Virus record (IMG/VR): IMGVR_UViG_3300029309_000028
Coordinates: 1-61,398 of that record
From: a virus
Length of the DNA: 61,398 nt
Strand: one strand, 5' to 3'
Each line of letters starts with the position of its first letter. Within the stretch, counting starts at the first letter, position 1. The position numbers and the translations under genes were made by a program. Positions 44,125 to 52,021 of the stretch are shown here, one piece after another. Below the pieces are notes generated by a model. That model was not told the origin of the DNA. It saw only the letters and a list, made by a program, of their open reading frames with translations, and did no database searches.

Positions 44125-44352
44125 TTATACTAGCTCGATATTTCTAACTGACATTGGTATGTTATTAGTTGCAGTGTAACTTTTATACTTTAACCAACAT
44201 GGCATTACACTTAGTTTATCTTTCATAACTTCCCACACTTTGTCGTGATTATAAGTTACTGTGTCACCTTTTTTGTTTACAAATTCGATTACTTGATTTT
44301 TACCGATTAGAGACTTTCTTACAACAAATCTCTTAGATTTTAATATATTCAT
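44125..44352 (-). CDS. first gene of the leftward operon, hypothetical
   Basis: 75 residues, basic (MNILKSKRFVVRKSLIGKNQ, then VIEFVNKKGD...). It is the first gene after the divergent control region, with promoter motif copy 5 38 bases upstream, so it should be made first after entry. Beta-rich, perhaps nucleic-acid binding; family not recognised. Confidence 0.55.
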   Translation of the reverse strand: MNILKSKRFVVRKSLIGKNQVIEFVNKKGDTVTYNHDKVWEVMKDKLSVMPCWLKYKSYTATNNIPMSVRNIELV

Positions 44353-44389
44353 AGTTGTTTATTTTTATTTAGTTATACATTGTTTATTA

Positions 44390-44422
44390 TATTATCCACA
44401 TTACTTCGTATTACATTTGTAA
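44390..44422 (-). promoter_or_regulatory. 33-bp early promoter-like motif, copy 5
   Basis: Minus strand TTACAAA-N5-TACGA-N8-GGATAATA, perfect at all fixed positions. It points to the first leftward gene, with the ATG 38 bases away. Confidence 0.8.
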
Positions 44423-44514
44423 AAGTATATTAATTGTTTAGTTATAAATTTACTTGTGTATGTATTGCCCTCAACTTCATTGTGTGTAATAATTATTTTT
44501 TTTATTTACATATA

Positions 44515-44547
44515 TATTATCCACAATAAGTCGTAATTGTTTTGTAA
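44515..44547 (-). promoter_or_regulatory. 33-bp early promoter-like motif, copy 6
   Basis: Minus strand TTACAAA-N5-TACGA-N8-GGATAATA, perfect. No clear gene lies between it and copy 5, which is about 125 bases downstream. It may be an alternative start or drive a short leader. Confidence 0.75.
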
Positions 44548-44625
44548 AAAAACGTAAAATATATTAGAAAAATATAAATGATAGTACATGTGTAAACTGA
44601 TATAATCAGAGCAATCACGAAAACA

Positions 44626-44751
44626 TTAATGGCAAAACGGAAAAAACAGGTGGGGCCCGGTTTTAATAAAGTACTTTTGTATATACGCGCGTAGTGCAGC
44701 GTAGTGGCGCAAGTCTCTACTCCAATATTTATAACGATTTTTTTGTGACAT
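44626..44751 (-). CDS. possible 41-residue reading frame in control region
   Basis: MSQKNRYKYWSRDLRHYAAL then a hydrophobic end. The first codons match the start of the HTH protein (MSQRNLKY) because both begin in related palindromes, and the similarity extends a few codons past the palindrome. It may be a remnant or duplicate of the HTH gene's 5' end. Weakly supported as a protein. Confidence 0.3.
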   Translation of the reverse strand: MSQKNRYKYWSRDLRHYAALRAYIQKYFIKTGPHLFFPFCH

Positions 44752-44790
44752 AAGCCTATTAATAAAGATATAGTAACAGGCAAGTGTCAC
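44745..44790. promoter_or_regulatory. palindromic operator-like element in control region
   Basis: GTGACA-TAA-GCCT ... AGGC-AAG-TGTCAC, an interrupted palindrome with 6- and 4-base arms and a 20-base centre. Read on the minus strand it begins GTGACACTTGCCTGTTACT, close to GTGACATTAGCCTGTTACT at 39566. It may bind the HTH protein. Confidence 0.6.
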
Positions 44791-44829
44791 ACTTTTAAAT
44801 AATCCATTTACTATGTAATAATATACATT

Positions 44830-45069
44830 ATGAGAAGTTCACCAATATTACTAAAACAAAAACTTAGTCCAAAAGCTGCAGCAGCTAAAAAAAAGCGTGA
44901 TATAGCAATGGCTAAGACAACGGTGAGAAAAGCTAAAAAAGCACAAAACCAAAGAATAGGCCAAAAACCAGACTCAGACCTACACCATACTAAATCTGGT
45001 AGAGTACGAAGGGTATCGGTTAAAAGCAACAGAGGTAATTTTGGAAGAGGAACTAAACTAGAAAAGTAA
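44830..45069 (+). CDS. small basic protein, first rightward gene
   Basis: 79 residues, Lys/Ala/Arg-rich N-terminus (KLSPKAAAAKKKRDIAMAKT) and a conserved C-terminus (DSDLHHTKSGRVRRVSVKSN, then RGNFGRGTKLEK) that I recognise from marine phage proteins. Probably nucleic-acid binding or capsid-associated. No function known. Confidence 0.55.
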   Translation: MRSSPILLKQKLSPKAAAAKKKRDIAMAKTTVRKAKKAQNQRIGQKPDSDLHHTKSGRVRRVSVKSNRGNFGRGTKLEK

Positions 45070-45093
45070 ATATTAACCAAAAACCAATTAAAC

Positions 45094-45384
45094 ATGACTT
45101 ATTTATATTATAAAACGAGTACAGCATCGTATAATCACAAACCAAACGAAAAAACTATAGAACAGTGGCAGCATCTTGCAGATAAAAGTAACTGGAGGAT
45201 AACGCAACTACCAAATGGTTTTTACCAAACAGAAGTATCTGATACAGATGGTAAACAATGGCATGATGTAACTCGTAGAGAAACAATAGAAGGTGCAGAA
45301 GCAGCAATTGACGGAAGCATCGACCACTTCTCAAAAAAGTTAGAGGCAACGAAAGGCCCAAAAGTTATTAGAACATTCGAATAA
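45094..45384 (+). CDS. small hypothetical protein upstream of groEL
   Basis: 96 residues, hydrophilic, with aromatic-rich beta region (NWRITQLPNGFYQTEVSDTD) and a helical end. It precedes GroEL with a 20-base spacer made of AAATT repeats. It might be a chaperonin client or head protein; the family is not recognised. Confidence 0.5.
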   Translation: MTYLYYKTSTASYNHKPNEKTIEQWQHLADKSNWRITQLPNGFYQTEVSDTDGKQWHDVTRRETIEGAEAAIDGSIDHFSKKLEATKGPKVIRTFE

Positions 45385-45404
45385 ATTAAATTAAATTAAA
45401 TTAA
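45382..45404 (+). repeat. AAATT pentanucleotide repeat leader
   Basis: About four tandem AAATT units directly before the GroEL ATG, forming an unstructured A/T-rich ribosome landing region. It replaces a Shine-Dalgarno sequence, as expected for Bacteroidota. Copy-number slippage could tune expression. Confidence 0.5.
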
Positions 45405-46976
45405 ATGGAATACAACTTACCTAGTGAGATCGTCAAAGACTTAAACTTTGGCGATCAAGCTAAAAAACAAATAATAGCTGGCGTTGATAAGCTAGCACAA
45501 GCCGTTAAATCCACATTAGGTGCTTCAGGAAAGTGCGTAATATATGAAGATGCTCGCGGCAAACCGGTCATAACAAAAGATGGTGTAACCGTTGCGCAAA
45601 GCGTAGTCTTATTTGATCCGGTTGAAAACATTGGTGCTACTTTAATTAAAGAAGCAGCTCAAAACACTGTAAGAGAAGCAGGTGATGGTACTACTACAGC
45701 TACAGTTTTAGCGCAAGCAATACTAAAAGATGCTACAGAAGTACAAAAAACAGGTACATCTACAAGAGAAATTAAAGAAGGTATAAATTCTTGTCTTAAA
45801 AAAGTCAACGAATACTTAGAAAACATGTCTATTGACGTAGAAGGTGACATGTTAAGCAATGTTTCTGCTATTTCTTGCAATAATGATGCAGATCTTGGTA
45901 AAATTATCGCCGAAGCTTACACAAAAGTTGGTAAAAATGGTGTAGTTTTGATGGAAACGTCAGAAACTGATGAAACTTACGTAGATTTAGTTGATGGAGT
46001 ACAAATAGACTGCGGTTTAACATCACCAAATTTTGTAACAAACGCAGAAAAACATAAATGTGAGCTAGATAACCCACTTATTTTAATAGTTTCTAGCGAA
46101 ATACCTAATATTCGTAAAATACAAAAAGTATTAGAGCATGTTATTAAAAAAGGTAGAGCATTATTGATAGTAGCGCCAGTTGCACAGCAAGTAAAAGCTG
46201 CATTAATGATGAATAAAGTAAAAGGTAATATAAAAGTTAATATAATTGACTTACCAGGCTTTGGTCCTACTAAAAAAGACACTACTGAAGACTTAGCTGT
46301 ATTAACAGGTGCTACAGTAATTGATGAAGAACTAGGTGATGATCTTGATTTAATAGATATTAATTGCTTAGGTGAAGCTGAATACGCTTCAACAGATGAC
46401 ACTAACACTGTTATAACTACTAAAGATGATATACAACAGGATTTACAAGAAAGAATTGAACTCGTTTCAAAACTCGTTTCTAACGAAAAAAATGGTTTCA
46501 TTAAGAAAAAGCTGGAACAAAGACTGTCTATGCTATCGGGTAGTGTTGGAATCATCAAAGTGGGTGGTAATTCTAAAGTAGAGTTAAAAGAGAAAAAAGA
46601 TAGAGTTGAAGACGCTATATACGCAACTAAAGCTGCTTTGAAAGAAGGTATTGTACCTGGTGGCGGTGTTGCTTTACTAAACGCATCGCAACAAATAACT
46701 TCAAATAATATAGGTGAAACTATATTGCTAAGAGCTATATCATCACCGTTTAATACTATATTAAAAAATGCTGGCTTAGAACAAGTTGGTCCACGACCAT
46801 CAGATGGTGTAGGTGTTAATGTAGTAACTGGTGAAGATGTTAACATGGTAGAAGCTGGTATCGTAGATCCAGTGTTAGTAACTAAATCAGCACTTAAAAA
46901 TGCTGTTAGTGTAGTTTCAACAATTATATCTGCTGATTGTGTAATTTCAAACATAAGAGTAAATGAAGGCGGTTAA
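45405..46976 (+). CDS. groL: GroEL-type chaperonin (Cpn60)
   Basis: 523 residues, near full length (bacterial GroEL about 548). The ATP-binding motif GDGTTTAT is at 93-100. STLGASGKCVI, KDGVTVAQSV and, later, DRVEDAIYATKAALKEGIVP with PGGGVAL are equatorial-domain landmarks. The apical domain holds VDLVDGVQIDCG...NPLILIVSSEI. The C-terminal GGM tail is absent, ending in NEGG. It folds phage, and possibly host, proteins. Confidence 0.95.
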   Translation: MEYNLPSEIVKDLNFGDQAKKQIIAGVDKLAQAVKSTLGASGKCVIYEDARGKPVITKDGVTVAQSVVLFDPVENIGATLIKEAAQNTVREAGDGTTTATVLAQAILKDATEVQKTGTSTREIKEGINSCLKKVNEYLENMSIDVEGDMLSNVSAISCNNDADLGKIIAEAYTKVGKNGVVLMETSETDETYVDLVDGVQIDCGLTSPNFVTNAEKHKCELDNPLILIVSSEIPNIRKIQKVLEHVIKKGRALLIVAPVAQQVKAALMMNKVKGNIKVNIIDLPGFGPTKKDTTEDLAVLTGATVIDEELGDDLDLIDINCLGEAEYASTDDTNTVITTKDDIQQDLQERIELVSKLVSNEKNGFIKKKLEQRLSMLSGSVGIIKVGGNSKVELKEKKDRVEDAIYATKAALKEGIVPGGGVALLNASQQITSNNIGETILLRAISSPFNTILKNAGLEQVGPRPSDGVGVNVVTGEDVNMVEAGIVDPVLVTKSALKNAVSVVSTIISADCVISNIRVNEGG

Positions 46977-47220
46977 CAATTACATAATAGTAGACAAAAT
47001 AAAAGCTGAACCAAAAAAAGTGGCAGGCCTTATCGTAACAGAAGATACCGATCAAGACAACAGATACACTAAAGCTAAAGTAATTTCTGTAGGTAATCTA
47101 GTTGAAGGTATAAAAAACAACGACGTCGTGTATTACGATAAACACGCGGGCCACGGTGTTCAGTATAAAGATATATTATATTACGTTATACGTTCAGTTG
47201 ACGTAGTACTAATTGATTAA
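46963..47220 (+). CDS. groS: GroES-type co-chaperonin (Cpn10)
   Basis: 85 residues, shorter than the bacterial 97. Layout fits GroES: KAVNNYIIVDKIKAEPKKVA with GLIVTEDT as the mobile loop region, VISVGN, NDVVYYDKHAGHGVQYKD, and a closing strand YYVIRSVDVVLID. It overlaps the GroEL end by 14 bases, in the reverse of the usual bacterial groES-groEL order. It forms the lid of the chaperonin. Confidence 0.85.
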   Translation: MKAVNNYIIVDKIKAEPKKVAGLIVTEDTDQDNRYTKAKVISVGNLVEGIKNNDVVYYDKHAGHGVQYKDILYYVIRSVDVVLID

Positions 47221-47295
47221 ACCTAAACCAAAAACAATAAACCTTAAACTTAAAACATAAAATTAACCTAATTATTAACAAAAAAATTATTAAAA

Positions 47296-47634
47296 ATGAC
47301 TGATCCAATTTTAATTTTCATCGACGCTGCTGACGACGCAGGTGCTTACCCAGCTTCCAACTTACTTGGTATGACTGTTGCTGGTGACGGTACTATATTA
47401 GTAAAGTTTGGTAGTTCAATTGGTAGTGGTGGTACAGATGGTTCTGCTGCTGATATTGTAACTTTAACTGTTACTGCTGACACTGAGTTAGCTGTATTTA
47501 AAGGTATTGCTGAAGCTATTGAAGGTGCTAAGAAAAACACTAAAAACTTAGGACACGTTACTATTTGTGATGATGTAAATGGTGTATTTGCTCACCCAAA
47601 CATTTTGAGCTGTACTCTAGCTATTGACTCATAG
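47296..47634 (+). CDS. small structural/decoration-type protein
   Basis: 112 residues, acidic, Ala/Gly/Thr-rich (MTDPILIFIDAADDAGAYPA, then SNLLGMTVAGDG...). It resembles small virion proteins that recur in marine phages. It follows the chaperonins after 75 A-rich bases that hold no other feature. A chaperonin substrate or head decoration are possible roles. Confidence 0.5.
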   Translation: MTDPILIFIDAADDAGAYPASNLLGMTVAGDGTILVKFGSSIGSGGTDGSAADIVTLTVTADTELAVFKGIAEAIEGAKKNTKNLGHVTICDDVNGVFAHPNILSCTLAIDS

Positions 47635-47637
47635 TAG

Positions 47638-48078
47638 ATGCGATTAACCGCGCAAGATTTGCGTGAAATGAATATCCTTAAGTATTACAGGCTCGTGCGT
47701 AAATGGGCCTGTAAAACTTATGGGTTAAAAGACGCAGACTTAGAATTATTAATTTATTTAGATTGTAAAAAAAGATTTACACGAAACGATTTTATTGACG
47801 GAGTTTATACATACTCTTGGGATAAAAACAGATGGGAACGATTAAGACGTGATGGTTGGATAGAAGCTTGGAGACATCGTAATAGAACAACAATTAAATA
47901 TTCAGTGTTTAAAACATCATTTAAATGTTCTCAACTTATAAGTAGAATATATAGAGTATTACTAGGTGAAGAAGATTTACCTGTATCTGAGCGTAGTACT
48001 TTTTTTAATAATAAATCATATACAGATAAAGTTTATAATAAAGCTATAGATGATATGATAAAAGATATTGACAGATAA
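47638..48078 (+). CDS. hypothetical winged-helix-like protein
   Basis: 146 residues. The region LLIYLDCKKRFTRNDFIDGV, then YTYSWDKNRWERLRRDGWIE, could be a winged-helix DNA-binding fold (helix, turn, recognition helix, wing), as in MarR-like proteins. Arg-rich. Its stop overlaps the next start. It may be a late regulator or packaging helper. Confidence 0.5.
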   Translation: MRLTAQDLREMNILKYYRLVRKWACKTYGLKDADLELLIYLDCKKRFTRNDFIDGVYTYSWDKNRWERLRRDGWIEAWRHRNRTTIKYSVFKTSFKCSQLISRIYRVLLGEEDLPVSERSTFFNNKSYTDKVYNKAIDDMIKDIDR

Positions 48079-48500
48079 TGGCATACAAACTAGGTAAAGG
48101 TTACAAACCATACATGACAAACGGTAACATGCGTACTAAGCTTGCGTTTGGTAGAAAAGCTGGTGGAGACGCATCAGTACCTGGTACACCTGTAATTAGA
48201 AAGCCACTTGGCGAAGGTATTATGGGTGAAGCTAATATGGATGGTAGTATATTTATAAATAAAAATATAATACCTGGTAGTAAAGAAGAAAGAGAAGTTG
48301 TAAACCACGAAATGAGACATGCTACTGATATGAAAATTGGTAAATTATCTTATGGTGATAACTTTGTTAAGTTTAACGGCGAAACTTATTTAAGGAAAAC
48401 AATTAATGGTAAAGATATGATTATAGTAGATGGTGTTGCAAAAGAAGCTGGTAGCCATGACTTTCCTTGGGAAAATGACGCAAATAACGGTAATAAATGA
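48078..48500 (+). CDS. small zincin-like protein (HEMRH motif)
   Basis: 140 residues. VVNHEMRHATDM at 75-86 fits the HExxH metallopeptidase motif (H77, E78, H81) with a following Asp. The rest is Gly-rich. There is no signal peptide. It may be a small zinc peptidase or a structural relic of one. It overlaps both neighbours by 1-4 bases, in a cluster between the chaperonins and the holin. Confidence 0.6.
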   Translation: MAYKLGKGYKPYMTNGNMRTKLAFGRKAGGDASVPGTPVIRKPLGEGIMGEANMDGSIFINKNIIPGSKEEREVVNHEMRHATDMKIGKLSYGDNFVKFNGETYLRKTINGKDMIIVDGVAKEAGSHDFPWENDANNGNK

Positions 48501-48808
48501 GTTTAATAGGTAATATAGATAATATACCACTATTCACAACTATAGCTGAAGCTGAGCTTTGGGGTAGTCAATATGGTATAAATGGTCATCATACGCACGT
48601 GCTTTTAGGTCAACTAGGTTATATGGCAGGCACTACACACGCAGATATTACAGCTGCAAATTTAAATGTAGTAACAAATCCTTTAACTCCAAGTCAAGTT
48701 AGACAAGCTAGCGGGTCACCTACACCAACAGTTAGTGTTACAATGTCTAGCGGTGGTAGTGGCGGTAGTAGTGGCGGTAGTTCTAGCGGTGGCGGTGGTG
48801 GATATTAA
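48497..48808 (+). CDS. Gly/Ser-tailed structural protein
   Basis: 103 residues. A compact N-terminal region (EAELWGSQYGINGHHTHVLL, then GQLGYMAG) with His residues is followed by a tail of almost only Gly and Ser from about 78. Probably a virion or capsid-linked protein with a flexible tail. Confidence 0.5.
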   Translation: MSLIGNIDNIPLFTTIAEAELWGSQYGINGHHTHVLLGQLGYMAGTTHADITAANLNVVTNPLTPSQVRQASGSPTPTVSVTMSSGGSGGSSGGSSSGGGGGY

Positions 48809-48817
48809 AAATAAATT

Positions 48818-49210
48818 ATGAGTATATTAAGTAAAGTATTTTCAGCAGGAGCTGGTGAATTAGTAAAAAACGTGGGTGGAGTTTTAGATAACTTAACTAC
48901 AACTAAAGAAGAGAAACTAGCAGCTGAAGCAAAAATAAAAGATCTGATAATGGGTTACGAGGCTGAAATGCAAAAGCAAGTAACTGAGAGATGGAAGCTT
49001 GACATGAACAGTGATTCATGGTTAAGCAAAAATATAAGACCATTAGTTCTAGTGTTCTTAGTAATAAGTACAGTGTTGTTAGTATTTATAGATGCTGGTT
49101 TTATAAATTTCGATGTAAAGGACTCTTATGTAGATCTTTTACAATTAGTATTAATAACTGTGATCGGTGCTTATTTTGGAGGTCGTTCACTAGAAAAAGT
49201 AAAAAAATAA
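48818..49210 (+). CDS. holin (3TM-type family)
   Basis: 130 residues. An N-terminal amphipathic helix and charged coil (TTTKEEKLAAEAKIKDLIMG) lead to SWLSKNIRPLVLVFLVISTVLLVFIDAG and LVLITVIGAYFGGRSLEKVKK, with two clear transmembrane segments and the NIRPLV motif seen in phage 3TM holins. It would release the M15 endolysin at lysis, though it lies far from it in this window. Confidence 0.75.
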   Translation: MSILSKVFSAGAGELVKNVGGVLDNLTTTKEEKLAAEAKIKDLIMGYEAEMQKQVTERWKLDMNSDSWLSKNIRPLVLVFLVISTVLLVFIDAGFINFDVKDSYVDLLQLVLITVIGAYFGGRSLEKVKK

Positions 49211-49545
49211 TGGGAATAAATTCAACAGAAGTAGCTTACAACTTTGGACAACTTGGTAGCGGCCACTTACAAGCAGGTAGTAGCGCTTTAACACCACCAA
49301 CAGGTTTGGTGATAGTTGCTATTACGTTTTTAGATAATATAGAATTAAGCGCTTTAGTTCCAGAACAAGTTTATGGAGCTGACACATATATTGGTACCGG
49401 TAGTACTGCTAACACAGCTAACAACAGTGTTGTTATAGATACTGACGTAACTTTTCCAAAAGGCGTTACAATATACGGTAGATTTACATCTGTAACAATG
49501 AACGCTGCTAATGCTAATGGTATAATCTGTTACTTTGGTCAATAA
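49210..49545 (+). CDS. small structural protein
   Basis: 111 residues from the ATG overlapping the holin stop (ATAATGG). Beta-rich, Gly/Thr/Ala-rich (TYIGTGSTANTANNSVVIDT). Of a type common in phage capsid or fibre clusters. Its stop overlaps the next ATG. Confidence 0.5.
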   Translation: MGINSTEVAYNFGQLGSGHLQAGSSALTPPTGLVIVAITFLDNIELSALVPEQVYGADTYIGTGSTANTANNSVVIDTDVTFPKGVTIYGRFTSVTMNAANANGIICYFGQ

Positions 49546-50699
49546 TGTTAGGAGTGCCAAGCAGTGTTACAAGTAGCTGTGATATAACACACAAGTTAGT
49601 ATCTAACAAAGGTTCTGCTATTTTTGATGGAACTAATGATTTTATAGATGCTTCTTCAGTAGCTAATGATTTAAACTTAAACACAGGAACTATATCTTTA
49701 TGGGCTCGTGTAACAACTACTGATAGTAATGAATCTTTTTTTAACGTTTCAGACGGTACTAGCGGTAATGATAAACTTGTTCTAATGTATAAAACAAGTA
49801 GTTCTTTAATAAAAGCAAATTATAAAGCTGGAGGAACTAATCAAGAAGCTACTCACTCTATATCTAATAGTGATATTGTATCTGCAGGATGGTTTCATGT
49901 TGTTATGACTTATGATACTACAGCTGATGAAGTAAAGCTTTATTACAATGGATCTTTAGTTAATACAAGATCATCAAGTCTAACCGCTATAGACGCTGAA
50001 ACAGTAAGTTTTGATACAGTTTTACTAGGAAAATCTGCTAATGCTGACAACACATACCAACAAGGTTATATTGATGAGTACGCTTATTTTACTAGAGTTT
50101 TATCAGCTTCAGAAATAACAAGAATATATAATGAAAAAGGAAAGTTTAATTACGCTGAAGATTTAGATTTAACAGGTAGTGCAAATGCTTTAAAACAATG
50201 GTTACGCTTTGGTGATGGTAGTGTTGGTGGTGTAGGAGATCAAACTACTGGTATTATAGATATGAGTAACGCTACTTTAGGTAGCGAGTTAGTTACTAAT
50301 GGTGGTTTTGATGCTAATAGTGATTTTGATTTTATTGGAAATGCAACAATTAGTGGTGGTACTGGTAATTTTTCAGGAGGAGCTAATAGCTTTATTATAC
50401 AAACTAGTGTTGTACCAACTAGTGTTAAATTTTATCAATTAAAGTATGAATTACTAGAAAGCAATGGTGCTACTTTTAGATTATCAGGTGGTAATTCAGC
50501 TTTTGGTACAGTAATATTAACTAATACAGTTGGTGTACATACCGTATTTTTAAAATCTAATGGTACAAAAACATCTTTACAGCTTAACGGTACAACTTCG
50601 TTTGTTGGTACAATAGACAACGTTTCGCTAAAAGAAGTAAATGGCAACCTTGCTTTTACAAGCGGTGCTTTAATTAATCAAAATAATTTACCAGGATAA
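49545..50699 (+). CDS. LamG/concanavalin-A-like lectin-domain protein
   Basis: 384 residues. The segment GSAIFDGTNDFIDASS...GTISLWARV...WFHVVMTYDTTADEVKLYYNG...YIDEYAYFTRVLSASEITRIYN is a classic LamG jelly-roll with the DGTNDFID and F/Y-TRVLS...I..IYN features. A second beta domain follows from about 235. It lacks a signal peptide, so it is a virion protein that probably binds host glycans. Confidence 0.8.
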   Translation: MLGVPSSVTSSCDITHKLVSNKGSAIFDGTNDFIDASSVANDLNLNTGTISLWARVTTTDSNESFFNVSDGTSGNDKLVLMYKTSSSLIKANYKAGGTNQEATHSISNSDIVSAGWFHVVMTYDTTADEVKLYYNGSLVNTRSSSLTAIDAETVSFDTVLLGKSANADNTYQQGYIDEYAYFTRVLSASEITRIYNEKGKFNYAEDLDLTGSANALKQWLRFGDGSVGGVGDQTTGIIDMSNATLGSELVTNGGFDANSDFDFIGNATISGGTGNFSGGANSFIIQTSVVPTSVKFYQLKYELLESNGATFRLSGGNSAFGTVILTNTVGVHTVFLKSNGTKTSLQLNGTTSFVGTIDNVSLKEVNGNLAFTSGALINQNNLPG

Positions 50700-50932
50700 T
50701 GTTTGAAAATAGAAAGTACGTAATAATAAACACGAGTGATGTTTCATCTATAGACTTTAGTTTAGTAATAGAAAACAATGAATCATCATTAAGATATAAT
50801 AATGCTGGAACTAAAACTTTTGTAAAGTTTGAAGGTGATACTCCAGATTTTTTAAGCGGTAAAACGCAATACACACATTCAGAAATATTAAACGAATTAA
50901 ACAAGTCTGAGTGGATAAACACAGACGATTAG
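50699..50932 (+). CDS. small hypothetical protein
   Basis: 77 residues, acidic, beta-rich (VIINTSDVSSIDFSLVIENN). It starts in the stop of the LamG gene and follows it in the operon, so it is likely a partner. Not recognised. Confidence 0.45.
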   Translation: MFENRKYVIINTSDVSSIDFSLVIENNESSLRYNNAGTKTFVKFEGDTPDFLSGKTQYTHSEILNELNKSEWINTDD

Positions 50933-50947
50933 TAAAAAAATAAAATT

Positions 50948-51712
50948 ATGGGATATTTAAATGTAAAATTTCAACCTGACTTAATACAAGGTGACACTAC
51001 AGTAATGATTGCTGATGATAGAACAGATACGCCTTTTGCCGCTGGTGACGTGCTTTTTGATTGGCACGCTGTAGACATACCAAAAGGTGCATCAGTTTTA
51101 AAAGGAATAACAATAGTAATGAATGGTAAAAATGGATCTAGACAAACAGAAAGAGATATACAGTTTGTTTTTGCAAAAGATATTGATAATGTAGCACCAC
51201 CTACACTAGGTGTTGTAAACGCTACAGCTACAGCTTTATCACTTCAAAACCATATTATAGGAGGTTTTGTTGTAGATTCAACTGTAATTACTAAAATAGA
51301 TCCTTTTAGTGTTTTTGGATCTTGCTCTGGTCCAGCTCCTGCTAACGCGCTTAATTTACCTGTTTTAGAAGGAGACGCTTCTTCAACACAAGGTTTTCAA
51401 CGTGTTTATGTAGGTGCTATTGTTACCGGTGAAATAGACTTTGCTACAAACACTTTAGTAAATGGAGCTATAGACGCTTCAGCTACAAATGGTAAAACTA
51501 TAACAGTAGATGGTACTGACGCTAGAAAAGTGTTTACTAAAGGCGATTTAGTTTACGTTAGTGCTAACGATACACAAATACCTGGTAAAGTAGAAAGTGT
51601 AACTAATACTGTAATTACTTTTGATACTGTTAACTCAACAGTTGATATTGATAATGACACAGAAGTACTGTGTGCAACACCTATTAAAATAACACTTCAT
51701 CTTGAAGATTAA
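50948..51712 (+). CDS. conserved structural protein near terminase
   Basis: 254 residues, beta-rich with VKFQPDLIQGDTTVMIADDR and VLFDWHAVDIPKGASVLKGI, a pattern that I recognise in marine phage virion proteins. No catalytic site. Possibly a head-fibre or capsid-stabilising protein. Confidence 0.5.
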   Translation: MGYLNVKFQPDLIQGDTTVMIADDRTDTPFAAGDVLFDWHAVDIPKGASVLKGITIVMNGKNGSRQTERDIQFVFAKDIDNVAPPTLGVVNATATALSLQNHIIGGFVVDSTVITKIDPFSVFGSCSGPAPANALNLPVLEGDASSTQGFQRVYVGAIVTGEIDFATNTLVNGAIDASATNGKTITVDGTDARKVFTKGDLVYVSANDTQIPGKVESVTNTVITFDTVNSTVDIDNDTEVLCATPIKITLHLED

Positions 51713-51739
51713 ATAAATAATTAATTTAAATTAAATAAA

Positions 51740-52021
51740 ATGACAAAAAAAGAAAAGTTGGTTGACTTAAAACCAGAGAAGGTTACATCCTCACAATTGG
51801 AAAAAATACAAAAAACTGTTAGTGATATTAACAGAGCTCAAATGGAAATAGGTAGGTTTGAAACACAAAAGCATAACTTATTACATCAAGTAGCTGGTTT
51901 ACAAGATGAACTTAAACTTATTCAAAATGAACTTGAAAAAGATTACGGTACAGTAAACGTTAATATTGAAGACGGTACAATACAATACACTGAAGATGGC
52001 GAGACTGATAAGAAAGATTAG
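51740..52021 (+). CDS. coiled-coil hypothetical protein
   Basis: 93 residues. About residues 15-70 form a long coiled coil (KIQKTVSDINRAQMEIGRFE, then TQKHNLLHQVAGLQDELKLI), and the tail is acidic. Possibly a head assembly helper. Overlaps the following gene. Confidence 0.5.
   Translation: MTKKEKLVDLKPEKVTSSQLEKIQKTVSDINRAQMEIGRFETQKHNLLHQVAGLQDELKLIQNELEKDYGTVNVNIEDGTIQYTEDGETDKKD

Larger units (their letters stand above)
44353..44829. other. divergent control region (promoters, possible origin)
   Basis: 477 bases between the leftward and rightward operons. It holds promoter motif copies 5 and 6, a 46-base palindrome, a GC-rich patch (GTGGGGCCCGG), and a possible 41-residue leftward reading frame (44626-44751). 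It is the only long gene-poor stretch, so it is also the best place for a replication origin, though no iterons or initiator boxes are recognised. Confidence 0.55.

Noticed and set aside
44517-44783. 88-residue minus-strand open frame in the control region
   Set aside because: It starts within the palindrome and runs through promoter motif copy 6, with a composition (hydrophobic, Cys/Ile/Tyr-rich) typical of translated AT-rich non-coding DNA.
44811-45095. 94-residue minus-strand open frame over the first rightward gene
   Set aside because: It is antisense to a gene with a recognisable marine phage pattern and has no promoter or coupling of its own.
45977-46954. 325-residue open frame on the minus strand inside groEL
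   Set aside because: It lies opposite a highly conserved chaperonin gene and its Ser/Thr/Ile-rich composition is what an antisense frame of GroEL gives.
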